This document shows positions 34,358 to 44,301 of a DNA stretch of 64,000 bases, in pieces. Origin of the DNA: an uncultured Bacilli bacterium (lineage in GTDB: Bacteria; Bacillota_I; Bacilli_A; RFN20; CAG-288). The translations under genes and the position numbers were made by a program. The DNA lies in NCBI GenBank assembly GCA_944349335.1, contig CALVMW010000002.1:1-64000 (forward strand), read 5' to 3'. The notes under the pieces are model-generated. The model was not told where the DNA came from and searched no databases. It saw nothing but the letters and a program-made list of their open reading frames with translations. Position 1 is the stretch's first letter. Each line of letters begins with the position of its first letter.

Positions 34358-35694
34358 TGAAGAAGCTAAGCGCATTTTTTCATAACCGCGAAGTACTAAA
34401 TCGTATTCTCTTCACTCTCGCTATCTTCTTCGTGTACAGAATCGGCGCCGCTATCACAGTTCCTGGAGTTACTGTCTCAAGCAGTATCTGGGATACAACC
34501 TCTTCGTTCTCACTTCTTAATATGATGGGTGGAGGCTCTCTTCAAAATTTCTCCATTTTAGCCTTAGGTGTCTCTCCTTATATCACATCTTCAATTATCA
34601 TCCAGTTGCTTTCTATGGATGTTCTTCCTTCCTTAACGCAGATGGCAAAGGAAGGTGAATCTGGCCGTAGAAGGTTAAATACTGTCACCCGTGTTCTATC
34701 TGTCGTTCTAGCTGTTGTCCAGGCTTATGGTATTATCGTCGCCTTACAGAACGCTTCTGGTATTACGATCGATGATACTTCTGCTTGGGGTTATACTAAA
34801 GTTATCATCTTCATGACTGCAGGTTCTATCATGCTCTCATGGTTAGGTGATCAGATTACTGATAAAGGTATAGGAAATGGTATCTCAATGCTTATCTTCT
34901 GCGGTATCATCTCTACTTTACCTACTCAGATCGGTTCTGCTTTCACTGAATTCCTCGGCGACAAAGTCAATACAGGCGATGCAACGCTAATCCTTGAAGG
35001 TTCTGTTCAAATCGTCTTATATCTCTTAGCTTTCTTCCTCATTATCGTCTTTGTCACTTATATTGAAAAGAGTGTCCGTAAACTTCCTGTCTCCCACTCT
35101 AATACTTCTGCAAATAATGAATTAGCAAGTCAGCAATCTTCTTTCTTACCTATCAAGGTTAACGCTTCATCTGTTATGCCAGTTATCTTCGCTAGTTCGA
35201 TTATGGTTGCTCCTTCAATCTTAATCTCCTTATTCTCTAACGGCAATCCGCCTGATTGGGCTCTTGTCATTGAGAATGTCTTCAACTATCAAGTTATGAC
35301 GCCGATGGGTGATAACTTCGCCTTCCCGTGGGGTACTATCATCTATGCTATCTTGATTATTCTCTTCTCTTACTTCTACTCGCAGTTGCAGATCAATCCT
35401 GAAAGAATAGCGGAAAACTTCCAATCTTCAGGAAATTATATCACTGGTATTAAACCGGGTGTCGAAACTGAAAAGTATATATCGCGCATCCTCTCGAGGA
35501 TCACCTTCATGGGTGCGATGGCCTTGACTCTTATCGCCTTGCTTCCTGTCATCCTTTCACTAACTAACGCTGTTCCTCAATCTCTCTCTTTAGGTGGTAC
35601 AGGTCTTATCATCGTCGTCGGTGTCGCCTTAGAAGTTTCAAATCAGATATCTGGTATTATTGCTGGAAATGGTTATGCGGAGAGTGAATTATAA
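34357..35694 (+). CDS. secY: protein translocase subunit SecY
   Basis: This membrane protein of 445 residues from ATG 34357 (a GTG three bases upstream is also possible) has ten predicted transmembrane helices. It carries SecY landmarks: the plug-region start, ALGVSPYITSSIIIQLLSMD near helix 2, RRLNTVTRVLS, and QINPERIAENFQSSGNYITG in cytoplasmic loop C5. Channel of the Sec export pathway, needed for the many lipoproteins here. Normal operon position. Confidence 0.97.
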   Translation: MKKLSAFFHNREVLNRILFTLAIFFVYRIGAAITVPGVTVSSSIWDTTSSFSLLNMMGGGSLQNFSILALGVSPYITSSIIIQLLSMDVLPSLTQMAKEGESGRRRLNTVTRVLSVVLAVVQAYGIIVALQNASGITIDDTSAWGYTKVIIFMTAGSIMLSWLGDQITDKGIGNGISMLIFCGIISTLPTQIGSAFTEFLGDKVNTGDATLILEGSVQIVLYLLAFFLIIVFVTYIEKSVRKLPVSHSNTSANNELASQQSSFLPIKVNASSVMPVIFASSIMVAPSILISLFSNGNPPDWALVIENVFNYQVMTPMGDNFAFPWGTIIYAILIILFSYFYSQLQINPERIAENFQSSGNYITGIKPGVETEKYISRILSRITFMGAMALTLIALLPVILSLTNAVPQSLSLGGTGLIIVVGVALEVSNQISGIIAGNGYAESEL

Positions 35695-36347
35695 TGGAAA
35701 AAGAATTGAATATCATCATCATGGGTCCTCCTGCTGCTGGTAAGGGAACCCAAAGTGAACTTATCGTCAAAGAGTATGGCATTCCTCATGTCTCTACTGG
35801 CGATATGTTCCGTCAAGCTATCGCTGAAAAAACACCCTTAGGAATGGAAGCAAATACTTACATTTCTCAAGGTAAGCTTGTTCCTGATGAGGTTACAATC
35901 GGCCTCGTTAGAGAAAGGTTAGCGAAAGCTGATTGTCAACATGGTTTCTTACTCGATGGCTTCCCTCGTACAGTCCCTCAAGCTGAGGCTCTTAGCGAGA
36001 TATTAACATCTTTAGGGAAGAAACTCACTGCTGTCGTCCTCTTAGTCGCTGATGATCAAGAGCTCGTCGATAGAATCTCTTCTCGTCGCGTCTGTGTTAA
36101 GTGCGGTGCTTCTTATTCCTTAAAAACAAAGAAACCTGCTGTTGAAGGAAAATGTGATAATTGTGGTAGCGATCTTATCCTCCGTAATGATGATCGTCCG
36201 GAGAGCTTTAAATCGCGTTTAGATGATTATCACCAAAAAACTCTTCCTTTAGTTGATTACTATAAGAAGGAAGGGTTAGTACATGAAGTTGATGCTCTTC
36301 AAGATATCGAGGGAGTGTTCACTTCTATCCGCAAAGTCTTAGATTAA
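35694..36347 (+). CDS. adk: adenylate kinase
   Basis: This 217-residue enzyme (ATP + AMP to 2 ADP) has a P-loop IMGPPAAGKGTQSE. The AMP-binding stretch has STGDMFRQA and LLDGFPRTVPQAE. The LID has two Cys pairs (CVKCG, CDNCGS), so it is the zinc-binding long form typical of Gram-positives. The start overlaps the secY stop by one base. Confidence 0.97.
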   Translation: MEKELNIIIMGPPAAGKGTQSELIVKEYGIPHVSTGDMFRQAIAEKTPLGMEANTYISQGKLVPDEVTIGLVRERLAKADCQHGFLLDGFPRTVPQAEALSEILTSLGKKLTAVVLLVADDQELVDRISSRRVCVKCGASYSLKTKKPAVEGKCDNCGSDLILRNDDRPESFKSRLDDYHQKTLPLVDYYKKEGLVHEVDALQDIEGVFTSIRKVLD

Positions 36348-36348
36348 C

Positions 36349-37149
36349 ATGATTATCATTAAGAATCATGATGAGATGGAAAAAATAAAAAAGGTCGGTC
36401 TAAAGCTCGGAAAGGTCTTCGATGAACTATCCGAGCTGATAAAGCCGGGCTTATCCACTCTTCAAATATCTGAGTATTGCGAAAAGCTGTTGGCTAAAGA
36501 AGGTTGTAAACCGACTTTCAAAGGCTATGATGGATTTAGTGGAGCAGTCTGCACTTCAAGAAATGAGACGCTCATACATGGTATCCCTTCTAAACATGAG
36601 ATACTTCAAGAAGGCGATATCATCTCGATAGATATGGGAAATGTTGATGAAACTGGCTTCCAAGGAGATGCCTGTCGAACCTTCCCAGTTGGAAATATCT
36701 CTGCTGAAGCGAAAGAGCTCATCCGCTGCAGCGAAGAATGTTTCTATGAAGCCTATAAAATATTAAAGCCAGGTATTCACCTAGCTGAGATATCAAAAGC
36801 TATTCAAAGAGTTGCTGATAAGTATGGTTTTTCTCTAGTAAGAGAGTATGGTGGTCATGGTTTAGGCCAAGATATGCACGAAGATCCTTTCATTTATAAT
36901 TACTATTCACCTATAAATGGTCAAGGACCTATCTTAAGAGAAGGAATGTGCTTAGCTATCGAACCGATGGTTATGATGGGAAAGCCTGATATTGTCATCC
37001 TTGATGATGGATGGACTGTACAATCAAAAGATGGCTTACTCACTTCTCACTATGAAAATGATGTCTTAATAACTAGTGAAGGAGCTATCATCACTTCGAT
37101 AGATAACAACGTAAAACAACATTTAGAAAAATTGGAGAGACAAGAATGA
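36349..37149 (+). CDS. map: methionine aminopeptidase, type I
   Basis: This 266-residue metallopeptidase removes the initiator Met. Metal ligands are visible: the two Asp in SIDMG and FQGDACRTF, His in [15 protein letters not shown], Glu in AIEPMV, and Glu in YENDVL. The last is usually in an FEHT context, a small deviation. Overlaps infA by 4 bp. Confidence 0.96.
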   Translation: MIIIKNHDEMEKIKKVGLKLGKVFDELSELIKPGLSTLQISEYCEKLLAKEGCKPTFKGYDGFSGAVCTSRNETLIHGIPSKHEILQEGDIISIDMGNVDETGFQGDACRTFPVGNISAEAKELIRCSEECFYEAYKILKPGIHLAEISKAIQRVADKYGFSLVREYGGHGLGQDMHEDPFIYNYYSPINGQGPILREGMCLAIEPMVMMGKPDIVILDDGWTVQSKDGLLTSHYENDVLITSEGAIITSIDNNVKQHLEKLERQE

Positions 37150-37364
37150 GCAGAGAAGATTTCATTAAAATGGAGGGTATTATCATTGATACTCTTCCCG
37201 CTGAAAAGTATTCGGTCAAACTTGATGGCGGTGCTGTTATTAGAGCGCGCATATCTGGTAAGATGAGAATGAACAAAATAAGAATCTTACCTGGTGACCG
37301 CGTCACAGTAGAAATCTCCCCATATGATGTTACTAATGGATGTATAGTCTATAGATTTAAATAA
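37146..37364 (+). CDS. infA: translation initiation factor IF-1
   Basis: This 72-residue OB-fold protein starts [15 protein letters not shown], with [31 protein letters not shown] and [18 protein letters not shown]. The start overlaps the map stop (ATGA). It sits before rpmJ, the common Gram-positive order. Confidence 0.98.
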   Translation: MSREDFIKMEGIIIDTLPAEKYSVKLDGGAVIRARISGKMRMNKIRILPGDRVTVEISPYDVTNGCIVYRFK

Positions 37365-37377
37365 GGAGGACTAAAAT

Positions 37378-37491
37378 ATGAAAGTTAGAGCTTCTGTTAA
37401 GCCTATCTGTGACAAATGTCGTGTAATTAAACGTAAAGGAAGAGTTATGGTCATCTGCTCTAATCCTAAACACAAGCAGAGACAAGGTTAA
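37378..37491 (+). CDS. rpmJ: 50S ribosomal protein L36
   Basis: A short gene of 37 codons starting [19 protein letters not shown], with the zinc ligands CDKC, a further Cys and a His ([11 protein letters not shown]). The ribosome site AAGGAGG is 7 bp upstream. Normal length for the Cys-containing L36. Confidence 0.97.
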   Translation: MKVRASVKPICDKCRVIKRKGRVMVICSNPKHKQRQG

Positions 37492-37508
37492 GGAGAAAGG
37501 ATTAAAAT

Positions 37509-37886
37509 ATGGCAAGAATTGCTGGTGTCGATATTCCTAACGACAAACAAATAGTATATTCTTTAACTTATATCTATGGTATCGGTTTAACCCGCGCTAA
37601 GAAGATTTGTGCTGATGCTAAGGTTGAAGAGACTAAGAGAGTTAAAGATTGCACTGAAGAAGAGTTGACTTCTATCCGTAATCAGGTTGCTAATTATGTT
37701 GTAGAAGGTGACTTACGCCGTGAAGTTGCTTTAAATATCAAGAGACTTCAAGAAATCGGAACTTATCGCGGTCAGAGACATAAGAGAGGACTCCCTTGCC
37801 GCGGACAGCGCGATAAGACTAATGCTAGAACCTGTAAAGGTCCTAAGAAGACAGTTGCTAACCACAAGAAAGCGACTATCGGTTAA
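37509..37886 (+). CDS. rpsM: 30S ribosomal protein S13
   Basis: This 125-residue protein starts [19 protein letters not shown], with the helix-two-turn-helix and [15 protein letters not shown] and a C-terminal basic tail. Forms bridge B1 in the 30S head. Confidence 0.98.
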   Translation: MARIAGVDIPNDKQIVYSLTYIYGIGLTRAKKICADAKVEETKRVKDCTEEELTSIRNQVANYVVEGDLRREVALNIKRLQEIGTYRGQRHKRGLPCRGQRDKTNARTCKGPKKTVANHKKATIG

Positions 37887-37900
37887 AAAGGAGCACGAAA

Positions 37901-38314
37901 ATGGCTGATGTAAAAAAAGCTGGTAAAGCTAAAAAAACAACTATCAGAAAAAAGAAGGCTAAACTTGGATATACTAAAGGTATCGCCCATATCCACGCTT
38001 CTTATTCTAATACAATCGTCTCTATCTCTGATGAACAAGGCAGAGTTATCGCTTGGGCGAGCGCTGGTACTTGCGGTATGAGCGGTACAAGAAAATCTAC
38101 TCCCTTCGCTGCTCAAGTCGCAGCCGCTAATGTCGCTAAATCTTGTTATGATCGCGGCCTTAGATCTGTCGATGTTGAAATTAAAGGACCTGGTCCGGGT
38201 CGTGAAACTGCTGTTCGTGCTTTAGAAGCTAGTGGTCTTAAGGTCACTTCTATCTCTGATGTCACACCTATTCCGCACAATGGTTGCCGCCCTCCGAAGA
38301 GACCTCGTGGATAG
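37901..38314 (+). CDS. rpsK: 30S ribosomal protein S11
   Basis: This 137-residue protein has a short basic N-tail, then [33 protein letters not shown] and [13 protein letters not shown]. Normal S11. Confidence 0.98.
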   Translation: MADVKKAGKAKKTTIRKKKAKLGYTKGIAHIHASYSNTIVSISDEQGRVIAWASAGTCGMSGTRKSTPFAAQVAAANVAKSCYDRGLRSVDVEIKGPGPGRETAVRALEASGLKVTSISDVTPIPHNGCRPPKRPRG

Positions 38315-38333
38315 TGTGAAAGGAGAAGAGTGA

Positions 38334-39299
38334 ATGAAAGAATTTGTAAAGCCTTCATTTCAAATCAATAAAGAAGAAATTACTGATACCGAAGGTAAAT
38401 TTGTAGTTTCTCCTTTAGAGACAGGCTATGGCGTCACTATCGGTAACGCTTTAAGGCGTGTTCTTCTCTCTTCCTTACCTGGCTTAGCTATCTATGCTAT
38501 CGAAGTTGAGGGTGCTCAGCATGAGTATGCAATCTTAGAAGGCGTAGTTGAAGACTTAGTCCAGATTGTCTTAAATATCAAAAAGATCGTCTTAAAAGAT
38601 GATTTAGATGATGATGACGCTGATTACACCTTAAAGTTAGATGTGCATGGCGATAAAGAAGTTAAAGCTGGCTTTATTGTTTGCCCTGATATGGTTCAAG
38701 TCGTCAATAAAGATTTGACTATTTGCCATCTTGCTGAAGGTGGACATATTAAGATGACTCTTCACGCTCATAAAGGACGTGGACTTGTCTTAGCTGAAGA
38801 GAATAAGAAAGAAAATTGGCCTATCGGATGGATTCCCGTCGATTCTAATTTCTCACCTGTCTTGAAAGTTATGATCGATATCGAGCCTGATCGTGTCGGC
38901 CACGATGCTAGTTATGAGAAGTTGATGTTAGATGTCGTGACTGATGGCTCTTTATCACCTGCTGATGCGGTCGCTTTGGCTAGCCGTATCTTGGATGAAC
39001 ACTTCAAACTCTTTGAAGATTTGAACGATGCTGTTAAAAACGTCACCATCATGTCAACCAGGCAAGAGATTCCTGAAAAGAGCTTTGCAACCATCTCCCT
39101 TGAAGATCTCGATCTTTCTGTCCGCTCTTATAATTGTCTTAAGAGAAACGGCTTAAAGACTGTTCAAGATCTCTGCAATATGAAAGACAGCGAACTTATG
39201 ACTGTCCGCAACCTTGGTAAGAAATCTTATAAAGAGATTGTCGACAAGTTAGCGGCTATCGGTCTCAGTTTACAAAATGATGACAATAGTAAGAAGTGA
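38334..39299 (+). CDS. rpoA: RNA polymerase subunit alpha
   Basis: This 321-residue protein has the N-terminal dimerisation domain (FVVSPLETGYGVTIGNALRR, SLPGLAIYAIEVEG). The C-terminal domain for UP-element and activator binding has LDLSVRSYNCLKRNGL and VRNLGKKSYKEI. Site AGGAGAAG. Confidence 0.98.
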   Translation: MKEFVKPSFQINKEEITDTEGKFVVSPLETGYGVTIGNALRRVLLSSLPGLAIYAIEVEGAQHEYAILEGVVEDLVQIVLNIKKIVLKDDLDDDDADYTLKLDVHGDKEVKAGFIVCPDMVQVVNKDLTICHLAEGGHIKMTLHAHKGRGLVLAEENKKENWPIGWIPVDSNFSPVLKVMIDIEPDRVGHDASYEKLMLDVVTDGSLSPADAVALASRILDEHFKLFEDLNDAVKNVTIMSTRQEIPEKSFATISLEDLDLSVRSYNCLKRNGLKTVQDLCNMKDSELMTVRNLGKKSYKEIVDKLAAIGLSLQNDDNSKK

Positions 39300-39310
39300 G
39301 GTAACAAAAA

Positions 39311-39718
39311 ATGGCTACTATAGGTAGAAAGAATGTACACGGCAAAGGAGGTGTCCGCTTCAAGGCTGGTTACACTTCTGATAAAGAGAAGAATATGCTT
39401 AGAAACGTCGTTTCTCAGCTCATTATCTCTGGTAAAGTTGAAGTGACTTTAACAGTCGCTAAAAAAGCTCAACAGAGAGCTGAGAGAATGGTGACCTATG
39501 CTAAGAAAGGCGATCTCGCTTCTCGTCGCCAAGCTGCTAGATTTGTCCGTGAAGTTGGCTTTATCGATCCTAAGACTAATAAGAATGCTCTTCAAAAGCT
39601 CTTTGAAGTCTATGGCCCCCGTTATAAGGATAGAAATGGCGGATATACCCGCATCTTAAAGACTTATAATCGTCGTGGCGATAATGCTCCGATGGCTATT
39701 CTAGCTTTCGTTGATTAA
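39311..39718 (+). CDS. rplQ: 50S ribosomal protein L17
   Basis: This 135-residue protein has the typical LRNVVSQLIISGKVEVT and RNGGYTRILKTYNRRGDNAP segments. Last gene of the operon, followed by a strong terminator. Confidence 0.97.
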   Translation: MATIGRKNVHGKGGVRFKAGYTSDKEKNMLRNVVSQLIISGKVEVTLTVAKKAQQRAERMVTYAKKGDLASRRQAARFVREVGFIDPKTNKNALQKLFEVYGPRYKDRNGGYTRILKTYNRRGDNAPMAILAFVD

Positions 39719-39724
39719 TATATA

Positions 39725-39750
39725 AAAAGGGAGCTATTAGCTCCCTTTTA
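39725..39750 (+). terminator. terminator of the S10-spc-alpha operon
   Basis: AAAGGGAGCT pairs with AGCTCCCTTT around ATT, followed by T residues, 7 bp after rplQ. It is nearly symmetrical and could also serve minus-strand transcription from tRNA-Thr. Confidence 0.92.
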
Positions 39751-39761
39751 TTAATTTATAC

Positions 39762-39837
<76 letters not shown>

Positions 39838-39884
39838 ATGCGTTTTATTTTATTATATACATTCTTTTGTTTCAAGGAGAAAAG

Positions 39885-40490
39885 ATGGAGAAAAACGATA
39901 TCACAGACTTTTTATGGAAGATTGAAGAATTGGCTCATGCAGGATTAAAATATACGAAAGATATCTATGCTCAAGATTATTTTTTAGAGTTAGAAAAGAA
40001 AGCTAAAGAGCTATTAAATACTGAAGGGATTTATTTTTCTTCACCAAATGTTTTTAAAAGAAATGTTTATCCTACTCCTAATATTTCAACACGAGCGATA
40101 ATTTTTTCTAAAGATAGAAAAGAAGTTCTTATGGTTAAAGAGAGAGCTGATTCCTTATGGTCTTTTCCAGGAGGATGGTGTGAATTATCCCTTTCTCCTT
40201 CTCAGTCATGTTTAAAAGAGTGTCGTGAAGAAGCTGGTGTAAAAGGTAAGATAAAGAAACTTTTAGGTGTCTTAGATCGTTATCATAATATTGAGACAAC
40301 TAGCGTTCCTGAATATATTTTAGGATTTGAAGTAGAAATTGAAGAAGAGCGTGATGAACTCTGTTTTGAAATATTAGAAAAAAGGTATTTTCCTATAACT
40401 TCTTTACCTGTTTTTTCTCATAAGAATAATGAGGAAGCTTGTAGGCGTTTTCTTCAAGCTGCAATAGAAGAGAAGACAATCTTTGATTGA
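39885..40490 (+). CDS. NUDIX hydrolase
   Basis: This is a 201-residue protein. The start is ATG 39885 after AAGGAG; a TTG further upstream lacks a site. The N-terminal 65 residues are a helical extension of the type found in some Gram-positive NUDIX enzymes. The Nudix box is visible (GGWCELSLSPSQSCLKECRE then EAG, near residues 97-122), with the metal-binding REE..-type glutamates. It hydrolyses a nucleoside diphosphate derivative; the substrate is unknown. Confidence 0.88.
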   Translation: MEKNDITDFLWKIEELAHAGLKYTKDIYAQDYFLELEKKAKELLNTEGIYFSSPNVFKRNVYPTPNISTRAIIFSKDRKEVLMVKERADSLWSFPGGWCELSLSPSQSCLKECREEAGVKGKIKKLLGVLDRYHNIETTSVPEYILGFEVEIEEERDELCFEILEKRYFPITSLPVFSHKNNEEACRRFLQAAIEEKTIFD

Positions 40491-40532
40491 TGAATATAGG
40501 CTTCTAATATATAATAAAAAGAGAGAGGGATT

Positions 40533-40844
40533 ATGCATAAATATTCGCGTGTTGAGAGATATAAAGAACTTCGGAAGAATATTTCAGCTATGGATAAATA
40601 TTCTTTTGAAGATACTCTTAGTAAGAAAGAGAGTGCAGAAAAGAGTACTCTTAGTCTTTCAGTTGACGCGATCTTAAAAGAGCAAGAAGAAAAGAAAAAA
40701 GAAGAAAACGTTAAAAAGATTAAAAAACGTTATCATAAAAATAAAAATACTAATTTGAAGATGATCGCTCTTATAGTCTTTTTATCTGTGATATTTGTCG
40801 CTATATTTATTATCTTTATTTTAGTTTTAGTAGGGGTTATATGA
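40533..40844 (+). CDS. small single-pass membrane protein
   Basis: This 103-residue protein has a charged N-terminal region (about 75 residues, coiled-coil-like KEQEEKKKEENVKKIKKRYH) followed by one hydrophobic helix (MIALIVFLSVIFVAIFIIFI). It overlaps the cmk start by 4 bp, so it is co-translated with cmk. Function unknown; it was probably carried along in the cmk-der-gpsA operon. Confidence 0.7.
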   Translation: MHKYSRVERYKELRKNISAMDKYSFEDTLSKKESAEKSTLSLSVDAILKEQEEKKKEENVKKIKKRYHKNKNTNLKMIALIVFLSVIFVAIFIIFILVLVGVI

Positions 40845-41512
40845 AAAAGAAAAATTATGCAATCGCAATAGATGGACCAGCAGCTAGTGGAAAATCGACT
40901 GCTGCTAAAGGTGTTGCTAAAAAATTATCTTTTCTTTATGTCGATACGGGTGCGATGTATCGTGCTTTTACTCTCTTTATGTTAGAAAGAAATAAAGATC
41001 CGCAGTCAGTTAAAGATGCAGAAGAACTTATTAAAGATTGTTTTATTAAAGAAGATAAAGATGGAAGAGTTTATCTTAATGGAGTTGATGTAACTGAAGA
41101 GTGCCGCTCTGATATCGTTACTAAGAATGTATCGTATGCTTGTGCTCATTTAAAAGTTCGTGAGCATCTTGTCAAGTTGCAGCAAGAGATGGCTAAAGAT
41201 AATTCGGTTGTGATGGATGGAAGAGATATAGGAACTGTCGTTTTAAAAGATGCTGATTTAAAAGTTTATCAGGTGGCTTCAAGCGATGCTCGCGCTTTAA
41301 GAAGATATAAAGAAAATATGCAAAAAGGGATAGCTTGTTCTTTAGAAGAGATTAAAAAAGATATTGAAAGAAGAGATTATATCGATTCACATAGAGAGAA
41401 CTCTCCATTGAGAATGGCTAGTGATGCGATATTATTGGATACTTCTGATATGACTATCGAAGAAGAAATTGAAGCTATTATCTCCTTATTTTATGAGAAA
41501 GTAGGATTATGA
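40841..41512 (+). CDS. cmk: cytidylate kinase
   Basis: This 223-residue enzyme phosphorylates CMP/dCMP. The P-loop IDGPAASGKSTAAKGVA comes first, then YVDTGAMYRAFTLF and VVMDGRDIGTVVL. Normal length. It is next to der, a common Gram-positive arrangement. Confidence 0.96.
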   Translation: MKKKNYAIAIDGPAASGKSTAAKGVAKKLSFLYVDTGAMYRAFTLFMLERNKDPQSVKDAEELIKDCFIKEDKDGRVYLNGVDVTEECRSDIVTKNVSYACAHLKVREHLVKLQQEMAKDNSVVMDGRDIGTVVLKDADLKVYQVASSDARALRRYKENMQKGIACSLEEIKKDIERRDYIDSHRENSPLRMASDAILLDTSDMTIEEEIEAIISLFYEKVGL

Positions 41513-41513
41513 T

Positions 41514-42845
41514 ATGGAAATATATGGAAAAGTTGCTTTAGTCGGTTCTCCTTCTAGTGGAAAATCAACTTTATTTAATAGATTGACTGACTCAAGGAAG
41601 GAAATTACCGGTAAAGAGTATGGTATTACTCGCGATCGTAATTATGGTGAGGGTCACTGGTTAGATAAAACTTTTACCTTGATAGATACTGGAGGTATAA
41701 CTGGAGAAAATATACCTTTTCAAAAAGAAGTTCAAGATCAAGTTGACCTCGCTTTACAAGAGGCGGATGTCATCATTTTTGTAGTTGATGGTAGAAGAGG
41801 AGTCACTAATTCTGATCGCTTTGTTGCTAAGAAGTTGCTCCCATATAAAGAAAATGTTTTTTTAGCTGTAAACAAAATTGATGATAAGACGATGATTGCT
41901 GATATTTATGAGTTTTATTCTTTAGGTTTTGATCATCCTTATGCAATTTCAGCTGAACATGGTCTTGGCTTAGGTGATCTTCTTGATGATTTAATTAAGA
42001 AGCTACCTAAAGAAGAAAAAGATGTTTATAAAGATCATCTCACCTTCGCATTATTAGGTAGGCCTAATGTCGGTAAATCTTCTTTAGCTAATCGTATAAT
42101 CGGTTATGAGAGAGTTATCGCTTCCCCTTTGTCAGGTACGACTAGAGATTCAGTCGACATCTTTTTTGAAAGAGATGGTCAGAAGTATATTATGGTCGAT
42201 ACGGCAGGAATTAAAAGACCTGGTAAAGTTAGTGAAGATTTAGATCGTTTTGCTTTGATTCGTTCAGCCGATGCCGCTAAAAGAGCAGATATTATCCTTC
42301 TTCTTATCGATGCAGAAGAAGGCTTAGTCGCTCAAGATACGCACGTCGCTTCTTATGCTATTGAAAATGAAAAGCCTATTATTATCTTAGTTAATAAGTG
42401 GGATTTGCATGATAAATCTAATGAAGAGAAAGAAAACTTTACTGCTTTAATTCGTAATTATTTTAAATTTGCTTCATATGCCCCTATCCTCTTTATTTCA
42501 GCAAAGACAGGCTATAATGTTGATAAGATTTTTGATGTTTTAAGAGAGGTGGATAATAACCTTCATAAACGAGTTCCTTCTTCAATGCTTAATTCCCTTA
42601 TTTTAAATGCACAGATGGATAATGAAGCTCCTGATTTTAATGGAGGTAGATTAAGAATTTCTTATTGTACACAAAGCGATGAAGTTCCACCTACTTTTAT
42701 TCTTTTTGTCAATAATCCTAACTATTTCCATTTCTCATATAAACGTTATCTAGAAAATGCGATAAGAAAACAGTTTGGTTTTGATAATTGCCCTATCCGT
42801 CTTTTGATTCGTAATAAGAGGGCTTCTGACGTTATAGGAGGCTGA
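41514..42845 (+). CDS. der: ribosome biogenesis GTPase Der (EngA)
   Basis: This 443-residue protein has two GTPase domains. The first P-loop reads GSPSSGKSTLF, a variant of the usual GxPNVGKS, with DTGG and NKID. The second is canonical (GRPNVGKSSLANR, DTAG, NKWD). The C-terminal KH-like domain ends RLLIRNKR. It binds the 50S subunit during assembly. Confidence 0.96.
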   Translation: MEIYGKVALVGSPSSGKSTLFNRLTDSRKEITGKEYGITRDRNYGEGHWLDKTFTLIDTGGITGENIPFQKEVQDQVDLALQEADVIIFVVDGRRGVTNSDRFVAKKLLPYKENVFLAVNKIDDKTMIADIYEFYSLGFDHPYAISAEHGLGLGDLLDDLIKKLPKEEKDVYKDHLTFALLGRPNVGKSSLANRIIGYERVIASPLSGTTRDSVDIFFERDGQKYIMVDTAGIKRPGKVSEDLDRFALIRSADAAKRADIILLLIDAEEGLVAQDTHVASYAIENEKPIIILVNKWDLHDKSNEEKENFTALIRNYFKFASYAPILFISAKTGYNVDKIFDVLREVDNNLHKRVPSSMLNSLILNAQMDNEAPDFNGGRLRISYCTQSDEVPPTFILFVNNPNYFHFSYKRYLENAIRKQFGFDNCPIRLLIRNKRASDVIGG

Positions 42846-42846
42846 T

Positions 42847-43845
42847 ATGAAAATAACATTTTTAGGTGCAGGATCATGGGGCACGGCTTTAGCAACTGTC
42901 GCTAGTCATAATGGTTATGACTGTGTGATGTATGATAAGGACAAAGCTTACGAAGAGATTAATTACGATAGAACAAACCCGTATTTTTTTAATGATTTTC
43001 TTCTTCCAGACAATATTCACTTTGATGGCAACTTAGCTTCTGCTTTAAAAGGTGCTGATGTTGTCTTCTTTTCTGTTCCGTCAAGAGCTTATCGTGATTT
43101 AGCTAAAGAAGTAACATCTTTATTAGATAAAAAAGTTTATGTTGTTTCTACAGCTAAAGGTTTTGATATATCATCGAGCACCTTTAAAACTCTTTCTACA
43201 GTTTTAAGGGAGGAGATACCTGAAGATAAACGTTATCCGATCGTTTCCTTATTAGGTCCTTCTTTTGCTAAAGAAGTTATCGCTAGAAAAATGACATGTG
43301 TCACTGCTTCTTCTCTATCTTTAGAAACTGCTTCTTATATTCAAAATATTTTTTCAAATAGCTATTTTAGAATTTATACTAACGACGATGAGATAGGGTG
43401 CGAGTGCTGTGCATCTTTAAAAAATGTTATTGCGATCGCTGCAGGTATCGCTTATGGTTTAGATCAAGGTGAAGATGTAAAAGCAGCTTTAGTTACTCGT
43501 GGATTAAAAGAAGTTATGAAGTTTGGTTTAGCTCACGGGGCTAAAAAAGATACTTATTTAGGATTAGCTGGTGTTGGAGATATGATGCTTACTTGTAACA
43601 CTTTGACTTCACGTAATTATTCATTAGGTTATGAGATCGGAAAAAATAATGATGCACGTGAAGTATTAAAAAATAATAAGAAAACTTGTGAAGGTGTTTA
43701 TACAGCTAAGTATATCTATGAGCTATCTAAAAATCTAAAAATTGAAATGCCGATCGTACAAGCAGTTTATGAAGTCTTATTTAATGACTGCCGTCCGTAT
43801 GATAAAATGATTGAACTTATGGCTCGTTCACTTAAAAAAGAATGA
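42847..43845 (+). CDS. gpsA: glycerol-3-phosphate dehydrogenase [NAD(P)+]
   Basis: This 332-residue enzyme makes sn-glycerol 3-phosphate for phospholipids. Motifs are the Rossmann start FLGAGSWGTALATVA, GPSFAKEV, the catalytic Lys in LKNVIAIAAGIAYG, and LAGVGDMMLTC. It follows der by one base. Confidence 0.97.
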   Translation: MKITFLGAGSWGTALATVASHNGYDCVMYDKDKAYEEINYDRTNPYFFNDFLLPDNIHFDGNLASALKGADVVFFSVPSRAYRDLAKEVTSLLDKKVYVVSTAKGFDISSSTFKTLSTVLREEIPEDKRYPIVSLLGPSFAKEVIARKMTCVTASSLSLETASYIQNIFSNSYFRIYTNDDEIGCECCASLKNVIAIAAGIAYGLDQGEDVKAALVTRGLKEVMKFGLAHGAKKDTYLGLAGVGDMMLTCNTLTSRNYSLGYEIGKNNDAREVLKNNKKTCEGVYTAKYIYELSKNLKIEMPIVQAVYEVLFNDCRPYDKMIELMARSLKKE

Positions 43846-43940
43846 CATTTGTTATTCTTGAAACTAGGCTAACTTTAGGGCTTTTTGTTGATTTTTTTAA
43901 TTTTATATGATAATATTTCAATGAAAGGTAGGGGTTAATC

Positions 43941-44246
43941 ATGGCTGAAAGAAAACCTATTACTAAAGAAGATTTAGCTACTCGTTTAGCTAAAGAGGGT
44001 CGTATGCAGAAGGGTGAAGCCTTACAAGCGGTTGAATTTATATTTACAGCTATCGCTGAAGGCCTCATTGATCCTGATTATGGATCAGTTAAAGTTGCTG
44101 GTTTTGGAACATTTACACTCGTTACTAGAGCTGAGAGAATGGGTGTCAATCCTTCCAAACAAGGTGAGAAGATCCATATTCCTGCTTGCAAAGCAGTTAA
44201 GTTCAAACCTTCGAAAACACTTAAAGATCTTGTTAACAACAAGTAA
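43941..44246 (+). CDS. hup: HU-family DNA-binding protein
   Basis: This 101-residue protein has an N-terminal helical dimerisation part (KEDLATRLAKEGRMQKGEALQ), the VKVAGFGTFTLVTR strand, and the arm and C-terminus KAVKFKPSKTLKDLVN. It bends DNA and compacts the nucleoid. A good Shine-Dalgarno (GGTAGGGG) precedes it. It ends at a strong terminator. Confidence 0.95.
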   Translation: MAERKPITKEDLATRLAKEGRMQKGEALQAVEFIFTAIAEGLIDPDYGSVKVAGFGTFTLVTRAERMGVNPSKQGEKIHIPACKAVKFKPSKTLKDLVNNK

Positions 44247-44253
44247 AGGAGAG

Positions 44254-44277
44254 GCGCTTGAAAAAGCGCCCTTTTTA
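44254..44277 (+). terminator. terminator after hup
   Basis: GGCGCTT pairs with AAGCGCC around GAAA, followed by CTTTTTAT. It separates hup from the DnaD-like gene. Confidence 0.92.
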
Positions 44278-44301
44278 TAAAAATAGAAAGTGAGGTCAAT
44301 T

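Noticed and set aside
43846..43870. Terminator after gpsA
   Set aside because: An 8-bp hairpin is present but no T-run follows it.
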